63,326 nucleotides of DNA from Andreprevotia lacus DSM 23236 (GCF_900176275.1 NZ_FWXD01000012.1:79018-142343), one strand, 5' to 3'; positions 35,520-45,829 are shown, counted from the first letter of the stretch. Notes: a model not told the origin generated them from the sequence alone. Made by a program: numbers and translations.

Positions 35520-37141
35520 GCACGCTCGACGGCTTTACCCCTTGGCCGGCCGAGTTTGCCGAGCGCTATCGTGCGCTGGGCTACTGGCAGGGCCAGACCA
35601 TGGGCGACATGTTGCGTGAACGCGCGCAGACCCATGCCAACCGCGAAGCGCTGATCTGCGGTGAGCGCCGCTGGCGCTACGCCGAGCTGGATCGCCGCGC
35701 CGATGCGCTGGCGGCAGGTTTCGCGCGCATCGGCCTGGTTGCACAGGACAGGGTGGTGGTGCAGCTACCCAACGTGGCTGAGTTTTTCGCCGTCTGCTTT
35801 GCGCTGTTCCGTATCGGCGCGATTCCGGTATTTGCATTGCCGGCACATCGCCGTGCCGAGATCGGGCATTTCGTGACGTTTGCCGAGGCCAAGGCGTATG
35901 TGATTGCCGATCAGGCGCTGGGCTTCAACTACCGGGCGCTGGCTAGGCAGGTGAAGGCGGAGGTAGCGCCAGCACTGCAGGTGGTGGTGGTGGGCGAGGC
36001 CGAAGAGTTCATCGCACTGGACAGCCTGTATGACACCCCGTGCGCCTTGCCCGGCCCGGCGGCGGGCGATGTTGCCTTCCTGCAGCTTTCGGGCGGCAGC
36101 ACCGGCCTGCCCAAGCTGATTCCGCGCACGCACGATGACTATCTATACAGCGTGCGCGCCAGCGCCGATATTTGCGGGCTGGGTGTCGATGACGTTTATC
36201 TGTGCGCGCTGCCGGTTGCGCACAATTTTCCGTTCAGCTCGCCTGGCACGCTGGGGGTGTTTCATGCAGGTGGCAAGGTTGTACTGGCCATGCAGCCGGG
36301 GCCGGAAACTGCGTTTCCGCTGATTGCTGCCGAGCGCGTCACCATCACTGCGCTGGTACCGCCGCTGGCGATGATCTGGCTGGATGCCGCCCAGCGCCGC
36401 CGGCAGGACATGGCCAGCTTGCGCATGTTGCAGGTGGGCGGTGCGCGGCTGGCGCCCGAAGTGGCGCAGCGCATTCCGGCCGGGCTGGGCTGCCGCTTGC
36501 AGCAGGTATTCGGCATGGCGGAAGGGTTGGTCAACTACACGCGTGATGACGACAGCGACGCGTTGGTGGCCGGCACGCAAGGCCATGCCATCTCGCCGCA
36601 TGACGAAATCCGCATTCTCGACGATGACGACCAGCCGGTGCCAGCCGGCGAAGTGGGCCACCTGCTCACACGTGGCCCCTACACCATACGCGGCTATTAC
36701 CGCGCGCCGGAACACAACCTGCGTGCCTTCACTGCCGACGGTTTTTACCGCACCGGCGATCTGGTGCGTCAACTGCCGTCGGGCCATCTGGTGGTGGAAG
36801 GGCGTGCCAAGGACCAGATCAACCGGGGTGGCGAGAAAGTTGCCGCAGCCGAGGTCGAAGAACACCTGCTTGCCCACCCGGCAGTACACGATGCTGCGCT
36901 GGTGGCCATGCCCGATGCCTATCTGGGCGAAAAGAGCTGCGCCTTCATCATTGCGCAGGGCGCACCGGTCAAACCGGTGGAGCTGAACCGCTTCCTGCGC
37001 CAGCGCGGCATTGCCGATTACAAGATTCCCGACCGCATCGTGTTTGTTGATCGCTTCCCCAAAACGGGCGTGGGCAAGGTCGACAAGCGCGCATTGCGCG
37101 AACACATCCAGGCCCAGCTGTCGCTTGCCGCGCAGGGCTGA
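35516..37141 (+). CDS. entE: 2,3-dihydroxybenzoate-AMP ligase (aryl carrier-loading enzyme)
   Basis: EntE adenylates 2,3-dihydroxybenzoate and transfers it to the carrier domain of EntB. The 541-residue protein shows the adenylate-forming core: [18 protein letters not shown] (A3 loop), HNFPFSSPG (aryl-acid pocket loop), [11 protein letters not shown] (A5), [15 protein letters not shown] (A7), [14 protein letters not shown] (A8) and catalytic K in [10 protein letters not shown] (A10). These blocks closely resemble DhbE/EntE rather than amino-acid A domains. It starts with GTG overlapping the entC stop, so translation is probably coupled. Confidence 0.94.
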   Translation: MSTLDGFTPWPAEFAERYRALGYWQGQTMGDMLRERAQTHANREALICGERRWRYAELDRRADALAAGFARIGLVAQDRVVVQLPNVAEFFAVCFALFRIGAIPVFALPAHRRAEIGHFVTFAEAKAYVIADQALGFNYRALARQVKAEVAPALQVVVVGEAEEFIALDSLYDTPCALPGPAAGDVAFLQLSGGSTGLPKLIPRTHDDYLYSVRASADICGLGVDDVYLCALPVAHNFPFSSPGTLGVFHAGGKVVLAMQPGPETAFPLIAAERVTITALVPPLAMIWLDAAQRRRQDMASLRMLQVGGARLAPEVAQRIPAGLGCRLQQVFGMAEGLVNYTRDDDSDALVAGTQGHAISPHDEIRILDDDDQPVPAGEVGHLLTRGPYTIRGYYRAPEHNLRAFTADGFYRTGDLVRQLPSGHLVVEGRAKDQINRGGEKVAAAEVEEHLLAHPAVHDAALVAMPDAYLGEKSCAFIIAQGAPVKPVELNRFLRQRGIADYKIPDRIVFVDRFPKTGVGKVDKRALREHIQAQLSLAAQG

Positions 37142-37168
37142 TATTCCAAGCATACCGAGACATACCGC

Positions 37169-38050
37169 ATGACCATTCCCCGCATCGCCACCTATCCCAT
37201 GCCCACCGCCGACGCACTGCCGGCCAATCGTGTGACCTGGCAACCCGATTCGGCGCGCGCCGTGCTGCTGATCCACGATCTGCAGCAATACTTCCTCGAT
37301 TTCTACGATGCCAGCGCCAGCCCGATTCCCGAGCTGCTGCGCAATGCGCGAGCCTTGCGCGATGCCTGCGATGCGGCCGGCGTGCCGGTGGTGTATACCG
37401 CCCAGCCGGTGGTGCAATCGGCCGAGCAACGTGGCTTGCTCAATGACTGGTGGGGGCCGGGCATTACGGCCAAGCCGGAGCTGTATCCGGTGGTCGAACC
37501 GGTGGTGCCGCGCGATACCGATACGGTGCTGACCAAATGGCGCTATAGCGCATTTGCCAAGAGCGACTTGCTGCAGCGTTTGCGCGATCAGGGGCGTGAC
37601 CAGCTCATCGTCTGCGGCATCTATGCGCATATCGGCGTGATGATGACGACGGCCGATGCCTTCATGAACGATGTACAGGCATTCATGATTGGCGATGCGG
37701 TGGCGGATTTCTCGGCCGAAGAGCACGCAATGGCACTGCACTATGCATCGCGCCGCTGCGGCGTGGTGTTGTCGACGGCGCAGACCGTGGCAGCGCTTGC
37801 CCCCAAGCCCAAGGCACAACTGCCGGCCAGCCTGGCAGGGTTGCGCGAGGAAGTGGCCAAGCTGTTGCAAGTGCCTGTGTCTGATCTGGCCGACGACGAC
37901 AATCTGCTGGATTACGGGCTGGATTCGATCCGACTGATGGCGCTGGCCGAGCGCTGGCGCGATGCCGGCGCTGACGTGGGTTTTGTCGCACTGGCCGAGC
38001 AACCGGTGCTGGCGCGCTGGTGGGTGCTGCTGCAGGGCGCAGGGTGCTGA
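37169..38050 (+). CDS. entB: Isochorismatase with aryl carrier domain
   Basis: This 293-residue protein has two domains. The isochorismatase domain (about 1-210) begins VLLIHDLQQYFLDFYD with the conserved Asp and has TVLTKWRYSAF with a conserved Lys; it converts isochorismate to dihydro-DHB. The C-terminal aryl carrier domain (about 220-293) has LLDYGLDSIRL with S253 as the phosphopantetheine site. The DHB loaded here is the starter for the NRPS that begins 1 base later. No PPTase gene to modify it is seen nearby. Confidence 0.95.
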   Translation: MTIPRIATYPMPTADALPANRVTWQPDSARAVLLIHDLQQYFLDFYDASASPIPELLRNARALRDACDAAGVPVVYTAQPVVQSAEQRGLLNDWWGPGITAKPELYPVVEPVVPRDTDTVLTKWRYSAFAKSDLLQRLRDQGRDQLIVCGIYAHIGVMMTTADAFMNDVQAFMIGDAVADFSAEEHAMALHYASRRCGVVLSTAQTVAALAPKPKAQLPASLAGLREEVAKLLQVPVSDLADDDNLLDYGLDSIRLMALAERWRDAGADVGFVALAEQPVLARWWVLLQGAGC

Positions 38051-38051
38051 G

Positions 38052-41000
38052 ATGGCGCAAAGCCCGCATGAAAACCGCCTGCCGCTGACCTCGGCCCAAT
38101 ACGGCATCTGGCTGGGCCAGCAACTCGATCCTGCCAGCCCGGCTTACTGGACTGCCGAAGCGCTGCTATTGAATGGCGTACTGGATGAGGCCGTCTTTAC
38201 CGCCGCGCTCACGCAGGTGGTGGATGAAACCGAAGCACTGCACATGTGCTACCACAGCGATGGGGTCGCAGTCTGGCAAAGCCGGCTGCCGTCGGCCGGT
38301 GCGGGCCTGCTGCGGCACGATTTCAGCACCGAGGCCGATCCGCTGGCCGCTGCATTGCACTGGCTGCAACAGCAGATGGCCGTGCCTGCTGATCTGGCGG
38401 CCGGCCCGCTCCACGGCAACTACCTGCTGTGCCTGGGGCCGCAACGCCATGTGTGGTGCCTGTGCGCGCATCACATCGCACTCGATGGTTTTGGTCATGC
38501 ACTGTTCAGCCAGCGCGTTGCCCAGCGCTATGGGGCCTTGCGTGCCGGGACTGCGATGCCGGAGAAGCAGGCTACGCTGGCGGCGGTGGTGGCTGAAGAC
38601 CAACGCTACCAGGCTGAACGTGCCGGCAAGGACCGCGATTTCTGGCTGGCCCGCATGGCCGGCTTGCCGGAGCCAGCCACCATTGCCGTGCCGAAAACGC
38701 TGGCGCGCAGCGTGCGCAAGCAGCGCGGGCTGTTGCCGGCGGCGGCATTCGAGCGCTGGCAGGCTGCCGCCGCGCTGTGCAGTGTGGACTGGCCGTCGTG
38801 GCTGGCCAGCGTGGTCGGCCTGTGGTTGCGCAAGCACTCCGGGCGAGTAGCGCAAACGCTGGGCTGGCCGGTGATGGGGCGGCTGGGCTCGGTGGCGCTG
38901 GGTGTGCCATGTATGGCGATGAATATCGTGCCGCTGCCCATGCAGATTGATTGCGGCGGCACGCTGGATGCGCTGGCGCAGCAGCTGGCTGCCAGCCTGC
39001 GCGCCATCCGGCCGCATCAACGCTATCGCTACGAACACCTGAAGAACGATCTGGGCCTGGCCGGTGGCCGACGCCGGCTGTTTGGCCCAGTGCTGAACCT
39101 GATGCCATTCGAGCGCCCACTGCAATTTGGCGATCTGGCCGTGGAAAACCACCCGCTGGCCGCCGGGCCGGTAGAGGACCTGTCCATTACCATCGCGCCG
39201 GGGCAGGGCGGGGTGCGCATTGATCTGGAAGCCAACCCCGATGCTTATCCGGTGGCATTGCTGAACGAGCTGCATGCCAGCCTGCTGCACACCCTGGAGG
39301 CCGTGCTGGCCGACCCGCTGGCGCCGATCGCCAGCTTGCTGCCGAAGGTCGCATCCGACCATGCCTTGCCGCTGGCCGTGCTGCAGGGTGAGGCATTGAA
39401 TGACGTGCCACGCGATGTGCTTGAGCGTTTGATTGCGCAAGCAGCCGCAGCACCGCAAGGGTTGGCCTTGCAGCAAGCGGGTGTCCGCATCAGCTATGCC
39501 GGATTGCTGTCCGGCGTGCAGCAGTTGGCCGGGCAGCTGCATGCGCTGGGCGTGGGGCCGGGCAGCCGCGTGGCGTTGTTGCTGCCGCGCGAACCGCGCA
39601 CCATCGTGGCCTTGCTGGCCGTGTTGTGGGTCGGCGCGGCTTATGTGCCCATCGACCCGGCCAGCCCGGCGGCGCGGATTGCCATGGTGCTGGACGACAG
39701 CCGCCCGGCGCTGCTGCTTACGCTGTCGGAATACGCCAGACGGCTGGCATGGCCGGGGCCGGGCTGGAGCCTGGATACCCAGCCTGCACCGCAGGCAGCA
39801 CCGCTTGCCGTTGCGGTGCAGGTCGATGATGTGGCGCCGGCCTATGTGATTTACACCTCCGGCTCTACCGGCAAACCCAACGGCGTGATGATCAGCCGGG
39901 GTGCACTGGCGCATTTTGTCGTCAGTGCCGGCCAGCGTTACGGCATCGATGCAAACGACCGGGTATTGCAGTTTGCACCGCTGCATTTCGATGCCAGCAT
40001 CGAGGAGGTCTTCCTTCCGCTGTGCAATGGCGGCAGTCTGGTGCTGCGTACCGATGCCATGCTCGATTCGCTGCCGCATTTTCTGGCCGAGCTGGCCCGC
40101 TTGCGCATCAGCGTGCTCGATCTGCCGACCGCATTCTGGCACGAGCTGGCGTTTGCGCTTGACCATGGCGCACTGGCGCTGCCCGCTTGCGTGCGCTTGG
40201 TCATCATCGGTGGCGAAGCCGCGCTTGCCGAACGGATCAGCCGCTGGCGCAGCCAGGTCGGCCCAGCCGCGCGCTTGCTCAATACCTATGGCCCGACTGA
40301 GGCCACGGTGATCTGCACCACGGCCGAACTGGCAGGGCCTGATCAACTGGACTGGCATGGCGATGCCGTGCCGGTGGGTCGCCCCTTGCCGGGCGTGGGG
40401 TGCGTGGTGGTCGATGCGCACATGCAGCCTGTGGCGCAGGGTAGCGAGGGTGAGCTGTGCTTGCTTGGCCCCGCGCTGGCGCTGGGTTATTTCGAGCGCG
40501 AAGCCCTTACGGCGGCGCGTTTCATCCAGCTGAATGCCTTGCCGGGCGCACCGCGCGCCTATCGCACGGGGGACCGGGTAAAACTGCAGGCCGACGGCCA
40601 GCTTTATTTCCTTGGCCGGCTGGATGATGAATTCAAGATCAGCGGTCACCGTATTGATCCGGCCGAGGTCGAAACGGCCTTGCTCGGCATGGCTGGCGTG
40701 CATGAGGCTGCCGTGATCGGCCAGACCTTGCCGGCTGGCCTGAAGCGGCTGGTGGCGTTTGTGGTGCAGGCGGCAGGGGCTGAATTGCCCGGTCAAGCTG
40801 CCATGCGGCGCACGCTGGCTGATCTGCTGCCCGCACCGGCCATTCCTGCCTATTACGTATCTCTGGCGCGGCTGCCACGCAATGCCAACGGCAAGATAGA
40901 CCGTCATGCCCTGCGTGCCTTGCCCGCGCCGGCACCGTCCGAACAGGCCGCTGCCATGACTGCGACCGAGTTACGCATCGCCGAGGTGTGGCAGACCGTG

Positions 41001-41984
41001 CTGGGTGCGCATGACATTGCACCGCACGATGATTTCTTCGCGCTGGGCGGCAAATCATTGCAGGCCATCCAGGTGGCCAACCGCCTGAGTGCGGCACTGG
41101 CGCGCGAGCTGCCGGTGTCGTGGCTGTTCCGTCACAGCACGGTGGCCGCGCTGGCGCAGGCACTGGATGCGCCGACCAGCCATCAGCCGCCGGCTACTGC
41201 GGGCAACGAGTTCGCACCGCTGCTGACCATACAGCGCGGTGAGGGTGCCGGGCTGTTCTGCATTCATCCCGCCGAAGGGCTGGCTTGGTGCTACTTTGGC
41301 CTGGCGCGTCATTTGCCGGACGCCGCCATCCACGGCTTGCAGGCACGCGGCCTGACTGGCGCACTGCCAGCCAGCTTCGACGACATGGTGGCCGATTACC
41401 TGCAGCAAATCCGCCAGCAACAGCCGCAGGGGCCGTATCAGTTGCTGGGTTGGTCGTCCGGCGGGGCGGTGGCGCATGCGATTGCGGCCGGGCTGCGCGC
41501 CATGGGCGAGCAAGTCGACCTGCTTGCCATCCTCGACAGCTATCCGGCCAGCGCGTGGATCGGGCGCCCGCAACCGACCGGGCGCGATGCGCTCGAAGCC
41601 TTGCTCGATGTGACCGGTGACGATGCGCTGGACGCGGACGGCCAGCCGCTGGATGAAGACGCCATCCTGGCCAGACTGTGCCGCCCCGGCAGCGCGCTGG
41701 CCGGCTTCGGCAGCGAGCGCATCAAGCAGATGAGCAGCGTGGCCTTGCATACCATGCAGCTGTTCCGCGCTGCCGAGACCCCGCACTTCGATGGTGACAT
41801 GCTGCTGTTCCGCGCAGCGCAGCGCCAGCCCAATGCGCCCGACAGCGGAAGCTGGCAGCCGCATGTGGGCGGACGGGTGCAGGTGGTCGATGTCGATTGC
41901 ACGCATTCAGCCATGACCCGGCCGGCACCGCTGGCCCATATCGGGCAGGAACTGGCCAGATGCTGGCCACAGGAACAAGCATGA
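38052..41984 (+). CDS. Single-module NRPS (C-A-T-TE) joining DHB to an amino acid
   Basis: This 1310-residue enzyme has a condensation domain with HHIALDG at 140-146, an adenylation domain with TSGSTG at 602-607, a carrier domain with GGKSLQ (S1002), and a thioesterase with GWSSG (S1135). The layout is that of EntF/CbsF-type synthetases. The selectivity code read by alignment to GrsA is D-A-E-D-I-G-T-V-I-K: the two acidic pocket residues (E239, D278 in GrsA numbering) favour a basic side chain (Lys, Arg or Orn). The serine code of EntF begins DVWH, so enterobactin-like product is unlikely. No epimerisation domain or MbtH protein is present. The start follows entB by one base. Confidence 0.88.
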   Translation: MAQSPHENRLPLTSAQYGIWLGQQLDPASPAYWTAEALLLNGVLDEAVFTAALTQVVDETEALHMCYHSDGVAVWQSRLPSAGAGLLRHDFSTEADPLAAALHWLQQQMAVPADLAAGPLHGNYLLCLGPQRHVWCLCAHHIALDGFGHALFSQRVAQRYGALRAGTAMPEKQATLAAVVAEDQRYQAERAGKDRDFWLARMAGLPEPATIAVPKTLARSVRKQRGLLPAAAFERWQAAAALCSVDWPSWLASVVGLWLRKHSGRVAQTLGWPVMGRLGSVALGVPCMAMNIVPLPMQIDCGGTLDALAQQLAASLRAIRPHQRYRYEHLKNDLGLAGGRRRLFGPVLNLMPFERPLQFGDLAVENHPLAAGPVEDLSITIAPGQGGVRIDLEANPDAYPVALLNELHASLLHTLEAVLADPLAPIASLLPKVASDHALPLAVLQGEALNDVPRDVLERLIAQAAAAPQGLALQQAGVRISYAGLLSGVQQLAGQLHALGVGPGSRVALLLPREPRTIVALLAVLWVGAAYVPIDPASPAARIAMVLDDSRPALLLTLSEYARRLAWPGPGWSLDTQPAPQAAPLAVAVQVDDVAPAYVIYTSGSTGKPNGVMISRGALAHFVVSAGQRYGIDANDRVLQFAPLHFDASIEEVFLPLCNGGSLVLRTDAMLDSLPHFLAELARLRISVLDLPTAFWHELAFALDHGALALPACVRLVIIGGEAALAERISRWRSQVGPAARLLNTYGPTEATVICTTAELAGPDQLDWHGDAVPVGRPLPGVGCVVVDAHMQPVAQGSEGELCLLGPALALGYFEREALTAARFIQLNALPGAPRAYRTGDRVKLQADGQLYFLGRLDDEFKISGHRIDPAEVETALLGMAGVHEAAVIGQTLPAGLKRLVAFVVQAAGAELPGQAAMRRTLADLLPAPAIPAYYVSLARLPRNANGKIDRHALRALPAPAPSEQAAAMTATELRIAEVWQTVLGAHDIAPHDDFFALGGKSLQAIQVANRLSAALARELPVSWLFRHSTVAALAQALDAPTSHQPPATAGNEFAPLLTIQRGEGAGLFCIHPAEGLAWCYFGLARHLPDAAIHGLQARGLTGALPASFDDMVADYLQQIRQQQPQGPYQLLGWSSGGAVAHAIAAGLRAMGEQVDLLAILDSYPASAWIGRPQPTGRDALEALLDVTGDDALDADGQPLDEDAILARLCRPGSALAGFGSERIKQMSSVALHTMQLFRAAETPHFDGDMLLFRAAQRQPNAPDSGSWQPHVGGRVQVVDVDCTHSAMTRPAPLAHIGQELARCWPQEQA

Positions 41985-42838
41985 GCACGCCCCGTACCCC
42001 GCCACGCCTGTTGCGCGTGATTCGCACTGTTGATCTCAGCCCGCAAATGCGCCGCATCACGCTGGGTGGCCCGGCCATGGCCGGTTTTCCGCTGGGCATG
42101 GATGGCAGCCATATCAAACTGATGCTGCCGCAGGCGCACCAGAACGAGCCGATGTTGCCGACCCTGGGGCCGAATGGCCCGGTCTGGCCACCGGCCGATC
42201 AGCGGCCAATCACCCGCACCTATAGCGTCAGCCGCTATCACCCGGAAAGCGGCGAGCTGGATGTCGATTTCGTGCTGCACGGCGACAGCGGCCCTGCCTC
42301 GGCCTGGGCGTTACGCGCACAGCCGGGCGATGCCATCGGCGTGGCCGGCCCGGCCGGGCCGGCGCTGTTTCAGCCCGGTGCGCCGTGGTACCTGCTGATT
42401 GGTGACCCCAGCTCGCTGGCGCTGCTGACCGCGGTGCTGCGCGCCTTGTCGGCAGATGCGCAAGGCGAGGTGCTGATCGAGGTGCCTGATGAGGGTGAAA
42501 TCCAGGCCCTTGCGCATCCGGCCGGCATGCGCCTGCGCTGGCTGGTGCGCCACGGTGCGCCGGCTGGCGAGAGCCGTCTGCTGCTGGATGCCGTGGCTGC
42601 ACTGCCATGGCCCGCCACGCCGTCGGTGACGCTGGCAGGGGAGAGCGCCCAGGTGGTGGCCATCCGCGATTTCCTGCTGCAGCAACGCCAGCTGCCACGC
42701 CGGCAGTTGTATGCAGTGCCGTACTGGCGCGATTGCTACACCGAGGAGGCCTACCACTTGGAGCGGCATCGCATCATGGACGAGCTGGATGCCGTGCCAA
42801 ACCAGGTGCCCGAAACTGTTACAACGGAGCCAACATGA
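41981..42838 (+). CDS. Siderophore-interacting protein (ViuB-type ferric reductase)
   Basis: This 285-residue protein is of the SIP flavin-reductase family, which reduces ferric siderophore in the cytoplasm to free iron. The FAD-binding N-terminus includes RPITRTYSVSRY near residue 80, followed by the NAD(P)H-interacting part with LIGDPSSLALL near 140. YWRDCYTEEAYH near the C-terminus is the characteristic SIP ending. Start overlaps the NRPS stop (ATGA). The presence of a reductase rather than an esterase (Fes) suits a siderophore without an ester backbone. Confidence 0.92.
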   Translation: MSTPRTPPRLLRVIRTVDLSPQMRRITLGGPAMAGFPLGMDGSHIKLMLPQAHQNEPMLPTLGPNGPVWPPADQRPITRTYSVSRYHPESGELDVDFVLHGDSGPASAWALRAQPGDAIGVAGPAGPALFQPGAPWYLLIGDPSSLALLTAVLRALSADAQGEVLIEVPDEGEIQALAHPAGMRLRWLVRHGAPAGESRLLLDAVAALPWPATPSVTLAGESAQVVAIRDFLLQQRQLPRRQLYAVPYWRDCYTEEAYHLERHRIMDELDAVPNQVPETVTTEPT

Positions 42839-43746
42839 AATCACTGTTTTTGCCGGCATTGCTGCTGGCCTGCCTGACCGCCAGCACGGCCGCATGGGCG
42901 GCGCGCACCATCACCGATGCCAATGGCACGCAGTTGAGCGTGCCCGACCACCCCGAACGCATCCTGGTGTTGTCCGAACTCGATCTGGATGCCGCACTGG
43001 CACTCAAGATCAAGCCGGTGGGCACCACCAATGGCCGCGGTCAGGACGGTGCACCGCGCTATCTGGGGGCTGTGGGCAGCAAGCTGGTCAGTGTGGGCAA
43101 TTTCGGTACGCCGGTACTCGACAAGGTGATCGCGCTGCAGCCTGACCTCATCCTCGCCGGCGGCCTGCCGGACCCGGAGTTGCTGGCGCAGCTGCGCCGC
43201 ATCGCGCCCACGGCAGTGACCTACAAGCTGGGTGACGACTGGAAGGCGGCCTTTGCCCGCATTGCGCAAATCACCGCGCGCGATGCGCAAGCACAAAGTT
43301 TCATGGCGACGTACCAGCAGCGTCTGACCCAGGTGCGTAGCCAGTTGGGCAAGCAGGCCGGGGCTACGGTCAGCGTGGTGCGCTGGAACCCGCAAGGGCC
43401 GGCCTACATGCTCAAGGATGCCTTTGCCAGCCTGGTGCTGGCCGATTTGCAGCTCAAGCGCCCGGCCGGGCAGCTGCAGCCCGGTATTGCCCACTCGCCG
43501 CCGCTCAGCCTGGAAGCACTCAACCGCATCGATGCCGACTGGCTGTTCATTGGCACCCTGGCGCCGGCCGGTCAGGCCAGCAGCGCACTGGCCAGTGCCA
43601 AGGCCATGCCGGCCTTTCAGCAACTGGCTGCGGTGAAGCGCCAGCAGATGGTGGTGATTGATGGCTCGCTGTGGACCAGCCTGGGCGGGCCGCTGGCCGC
43701 GCTGGCCATCGTCGATGATGTCGACAAGGCGATGGTCAAAAGATGA
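42835..43746 (+). CDS. Periplasmic ferric-siderophore-binding protein (FepB type)
   Basis: This class III binding protein (303 residues) carries ferric siderophore to the FecCD permease. A signal peptide ends AAWAA near residue 22. The mature protein has RTITDANGTQLSVPDHPERILVLSELD-like opening segments, the LQPDLILAGG block and the long connecting helix typical of the family. It overlaps the SIP gene and the first permease gene by 4 bases at each side. Ligand assumed to be the product of this operon. Confidence 0.92.
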   Translation: MKSLFLPALLLACLTASTAAWAARTITDANGTQLSVPDHPERILVLSELDLDAALALKIKPVGTTNGRGQDGAPRYLGAVGSKLVSVGNFGTPVLDKVIALQPDLILAGGLPDPELLAQLRRIAPTAVTYKLGDDWKAAFARIAQITARDAQAQSFMATYQQRLTQVRSQLGKQAGATVSVVRWNPQGPAYMLKDAFASLVLADLQLKRPAGQLQPGIAHSPPLSLEALNRIDADWLFIGTLAPAGQASSALASAKAMPAFQQLAAVKRQQMVVIDGSLWTSLGGPLAALAIVDDVDKAMVKR

Positions 43747-44777
43747 CAGCCCGGGTTTTTTCCGGGGCCGAGCAGGGCGCGTTGCTGGTGGTGCTCGCCT
43801 TGTTGATGCTGGCCTTGTTGATGCTGGCCTCGCTGCTGCTTGGCGCTGGCGAGATCGGCCCGGCCGACAGCCTGCGCTATCTGCTCGGGCTGGCCGCCCC
43901 GGCGCAGCTGCCGCAGGACATGGCCATGGTGATGTGGCAGATGCGCCTGCCGCGCATGCTGGCTGCCGTGCTGGTTGGCGGAGCACTGGGCATGGCGGGC
44001 ATGCTGCTGCAGACGGTGACGCGCAATCCGCTGGCCGAGCCGGGCTTGCTCGGCGTCAACGCTGGCGCTGCACTGGGCGTGGTGATCGGCATTGCGTGTG
44101 CCGGTGCGGATGTCGGTGCGGGCTATCTGCTGTGGGCCCTGCTGGGGGCAACGCTGGGCAATGGCTGCGTACTGCTGGCGACCCGGCTGGACCAGTATGT
44201 CGATGCACCACTGCGCCTGGTGCTGGCCGGGGCCGCATTGAGTGCGACCTTTCACGGGCTGACCTCGTCCATTCTGCTGGCGCAGCAGAGCGGCTATGAC
44301 CAGTACCGCTTCTGGATCATGGGGTCGCTGTCCGGCATCAGCCCGGCTGCATTGGGCTGGGTTGCGCCGGCCATCGTAACGGGCGCCGCACTGGCGTTGC
44401 TGTTGTCCCGTGCGCTGGCCGCGCTGCAGCTGGGCGACGATAGTGCGTGTGCGCTGGGCCATCGCCCGGCACTGGTTCGCACCGGCATTGCCTGCGCGGC
44501 AACCCTGCTGACCGGCAGCGCGGTGGCGCTGGCTGGGCCGATTGCTTTCCTTGGCCTGCTGGCGCCGTTTCTGGCGCGCCAGTGCAAGTGCACCACGCCG
44601 GCGGCCCGCCTGCTGCTGGCCGCCCTGTTCGGCATGGCCTTGTTGCTGGCTGCCGATATTGCTGCGCGCTTGCTGGCTCGCCCGTTCGAGACGCCTGCCA
44701 GCGTGGTCACTGCCTTGCTCGGTGCGCCATTACTGGTGTGGATTGCGCGGCGCAGCAGCCGGGAGGGTTTGGCATGA
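43743..44777 (+). CDS. Iron-siderophore ABC permease (FecCD family), first subunit
   Basis: This inner-membrane protein of 344 residues has about ten hydrophobic segments. The family blocks are MRLPRMLAAVLVGGALGMAG near residue 60, NPLAEPGLLGVNAGA near 95 and a cytoplasmic-loop region LGHRPALVRTG near 245. It resembles FepD. Both ends overlap neighbours by 4 bases. Confidence 0.93.
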   Translation: MTARVFSGAEQGALLVVLALLMLALLMLASLLLGAGEIGPADSLRYLLGLAAPAQLPQDMAMVMWQMRLPRMLAAVLVGGALGMAGMLLQTVTRNPLAEPGLLGVNAGAALGVVIGIACAGADVGAGYLLWALLGATLGNGCVLLATRLDQYVDAPLRLVLAGAALSATFHGLTSSILLAQQSGYDQYRFWIMGSLSGISPAALGWVAPAIVTGAALALLLSRALAALQLGDDSACALGHRPALVRTGIACAATLLTGSAVALAGPIAFLGLLAPFLARQCKCTTPAARLLLAALFGMALLLAADIAARLLARPFETPASVVTALLGAPLLVWIARRSSREGLA

Positions 44778-45829
44778 GCGCGCAGCCACAGGTATTGGAA
44801 TCCGGCGTGTTGGTGCTGCGCTGGCGGGCGTGTTCATGGCTGCTGGCCTGGCGGCCACTGTGCGTCACCACCTTGCTGGCCGCTGGTTTGCTGGGCGCAG
44901 TGGTGCTGGCCTTGCTGGTGGGCAGCCAGTGGCTGAGCCCGGCCGTCATCTGGCAGGTCGTGCAGGGCGATGCGTCGTCCAGTCTGCTGATTCTTGAATT
45001 CCGTTTGCCCCGGGTGCTGGTGGCTGTCGTGGCCGGCATGGCGCTGGCACTGGCGGGAGGGCTGTTGCAGACGCTGACCGGCAACCGCCTGGCCTCGCCC
45101 GAGTTGCTGGGCCTGACCGATGGTGCCACCTGCACCATGCTGATCGCGCTGGTGCTTAGCCCCGAGGGCAGCTTTGGCCCGTGGTGGGTAGGGCCACTGG
45201 GTGCACTGCTGGCCATGGCCTCGTTGCTGGTTGTGTCTGGCGGCGTGGGGCAACGCGGCCAGCGCATGCTGATCGTAGGTATCGGGCTGGCCTGCCTGTT
45301 GCGCGCAATGGCCGAGTTGGCGCTGTCGCAGCAATCGCTGCAGCACGCCAGCGCCATCTACGCATGGACCACGGGCAGTCTGGCCGGCAAGGGGACGGCA
45401 ACCCTGTTGCCACTGGCGGCAGGTTTAGCGGTGTTGTTGCCACTGGCCATGTTGTGCCGCCGGCAACTGGCGCTATTGCGGCTGGATGTGGATGTCGCCG
45501 CGACCTTGGGTGTGCCGGTGCGGGCGGTGCAGTGGCTGACCTTGCTGACCGCCGTATCGCTGGCCGGTCTTGCCGTTGGGCTGTGCGGGCCACTGGCCTT
45601 TGTTGCGCTTGCAGCCCCCATCATTGCCGAGCGCTGGGCCGGTGGCGCAGCCATGCCGTTGCCGGCGTGCGCTTTGCTTGGCGGCATGCTGGTGGTTCTG
45701 GCTGATTTGCTGGGGCGCATATTGCTGCCCAATGCCGAGCTGCCGGCCGGGGTGATCTGCAATCTGCTGGGCGGGCCTTTTTTGTTATGGGTATTGCTGG
45801 GCAAGGGCTCGGCAGGGAAGCGGGAATGA
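44774..45829 (+). CDS. Iron-siderophore ABC permease (FecCD family), second subunit
   Basis: This 351-residue FepG-like partner has the blocks FRLPRVLVAVVAGMALALAGG near residue 78 and NRLASPELLGLTDGA near 108. It has about ten helices and a cytoplasmic loop near ATLGVPVRAVQW. The start at 44774 overlaps the previous stop. It ends in an overlap with the ATPase gene. Confidence 0.92.
   Translation: MSAQPQVLESGVLVLRWRACSWLLAWRPLCVTTLLAAGLLGAVVLALLVGSQWLSPAVIWQVVQGDASSSLLILEFRLPRVLVAVVAGMALALAGGLLQTLTGNRLASPELLGLTDGATCTMLIALVLSPEGSFGPWWVGPLGALLAMASLLVVSGGVGQRGQRMLIVGIGLACLLRAMAELALSQQSLQHASAIYAWTTGSLAGKGTATLLPLAAGLAVLLPLAMLCRRQLALLRLDVDVAATLGVPVRAVQWLTLLTAVSLAGLAVGLCGPLAFVALAAPIIAERWAGGAAMPLPACALLGGMLVVLADLLGRILLPNAELPAGVICNLLGGPFLLWVLLGKGSAGKRE

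Noticed and set aside
38166-40907. Long 913-codon frame antisense to the NRPS
   Set aside because: It is a GC-rich shadow of the C-A domain region without domain motifs or ribosome site.
38052-41984. Enterobactin-type EntF (serine-activating)
   Set aside because: The A-domain residues read DAED..., not the serine code, and no Fes-like esterase is present, although the domain order is the same.
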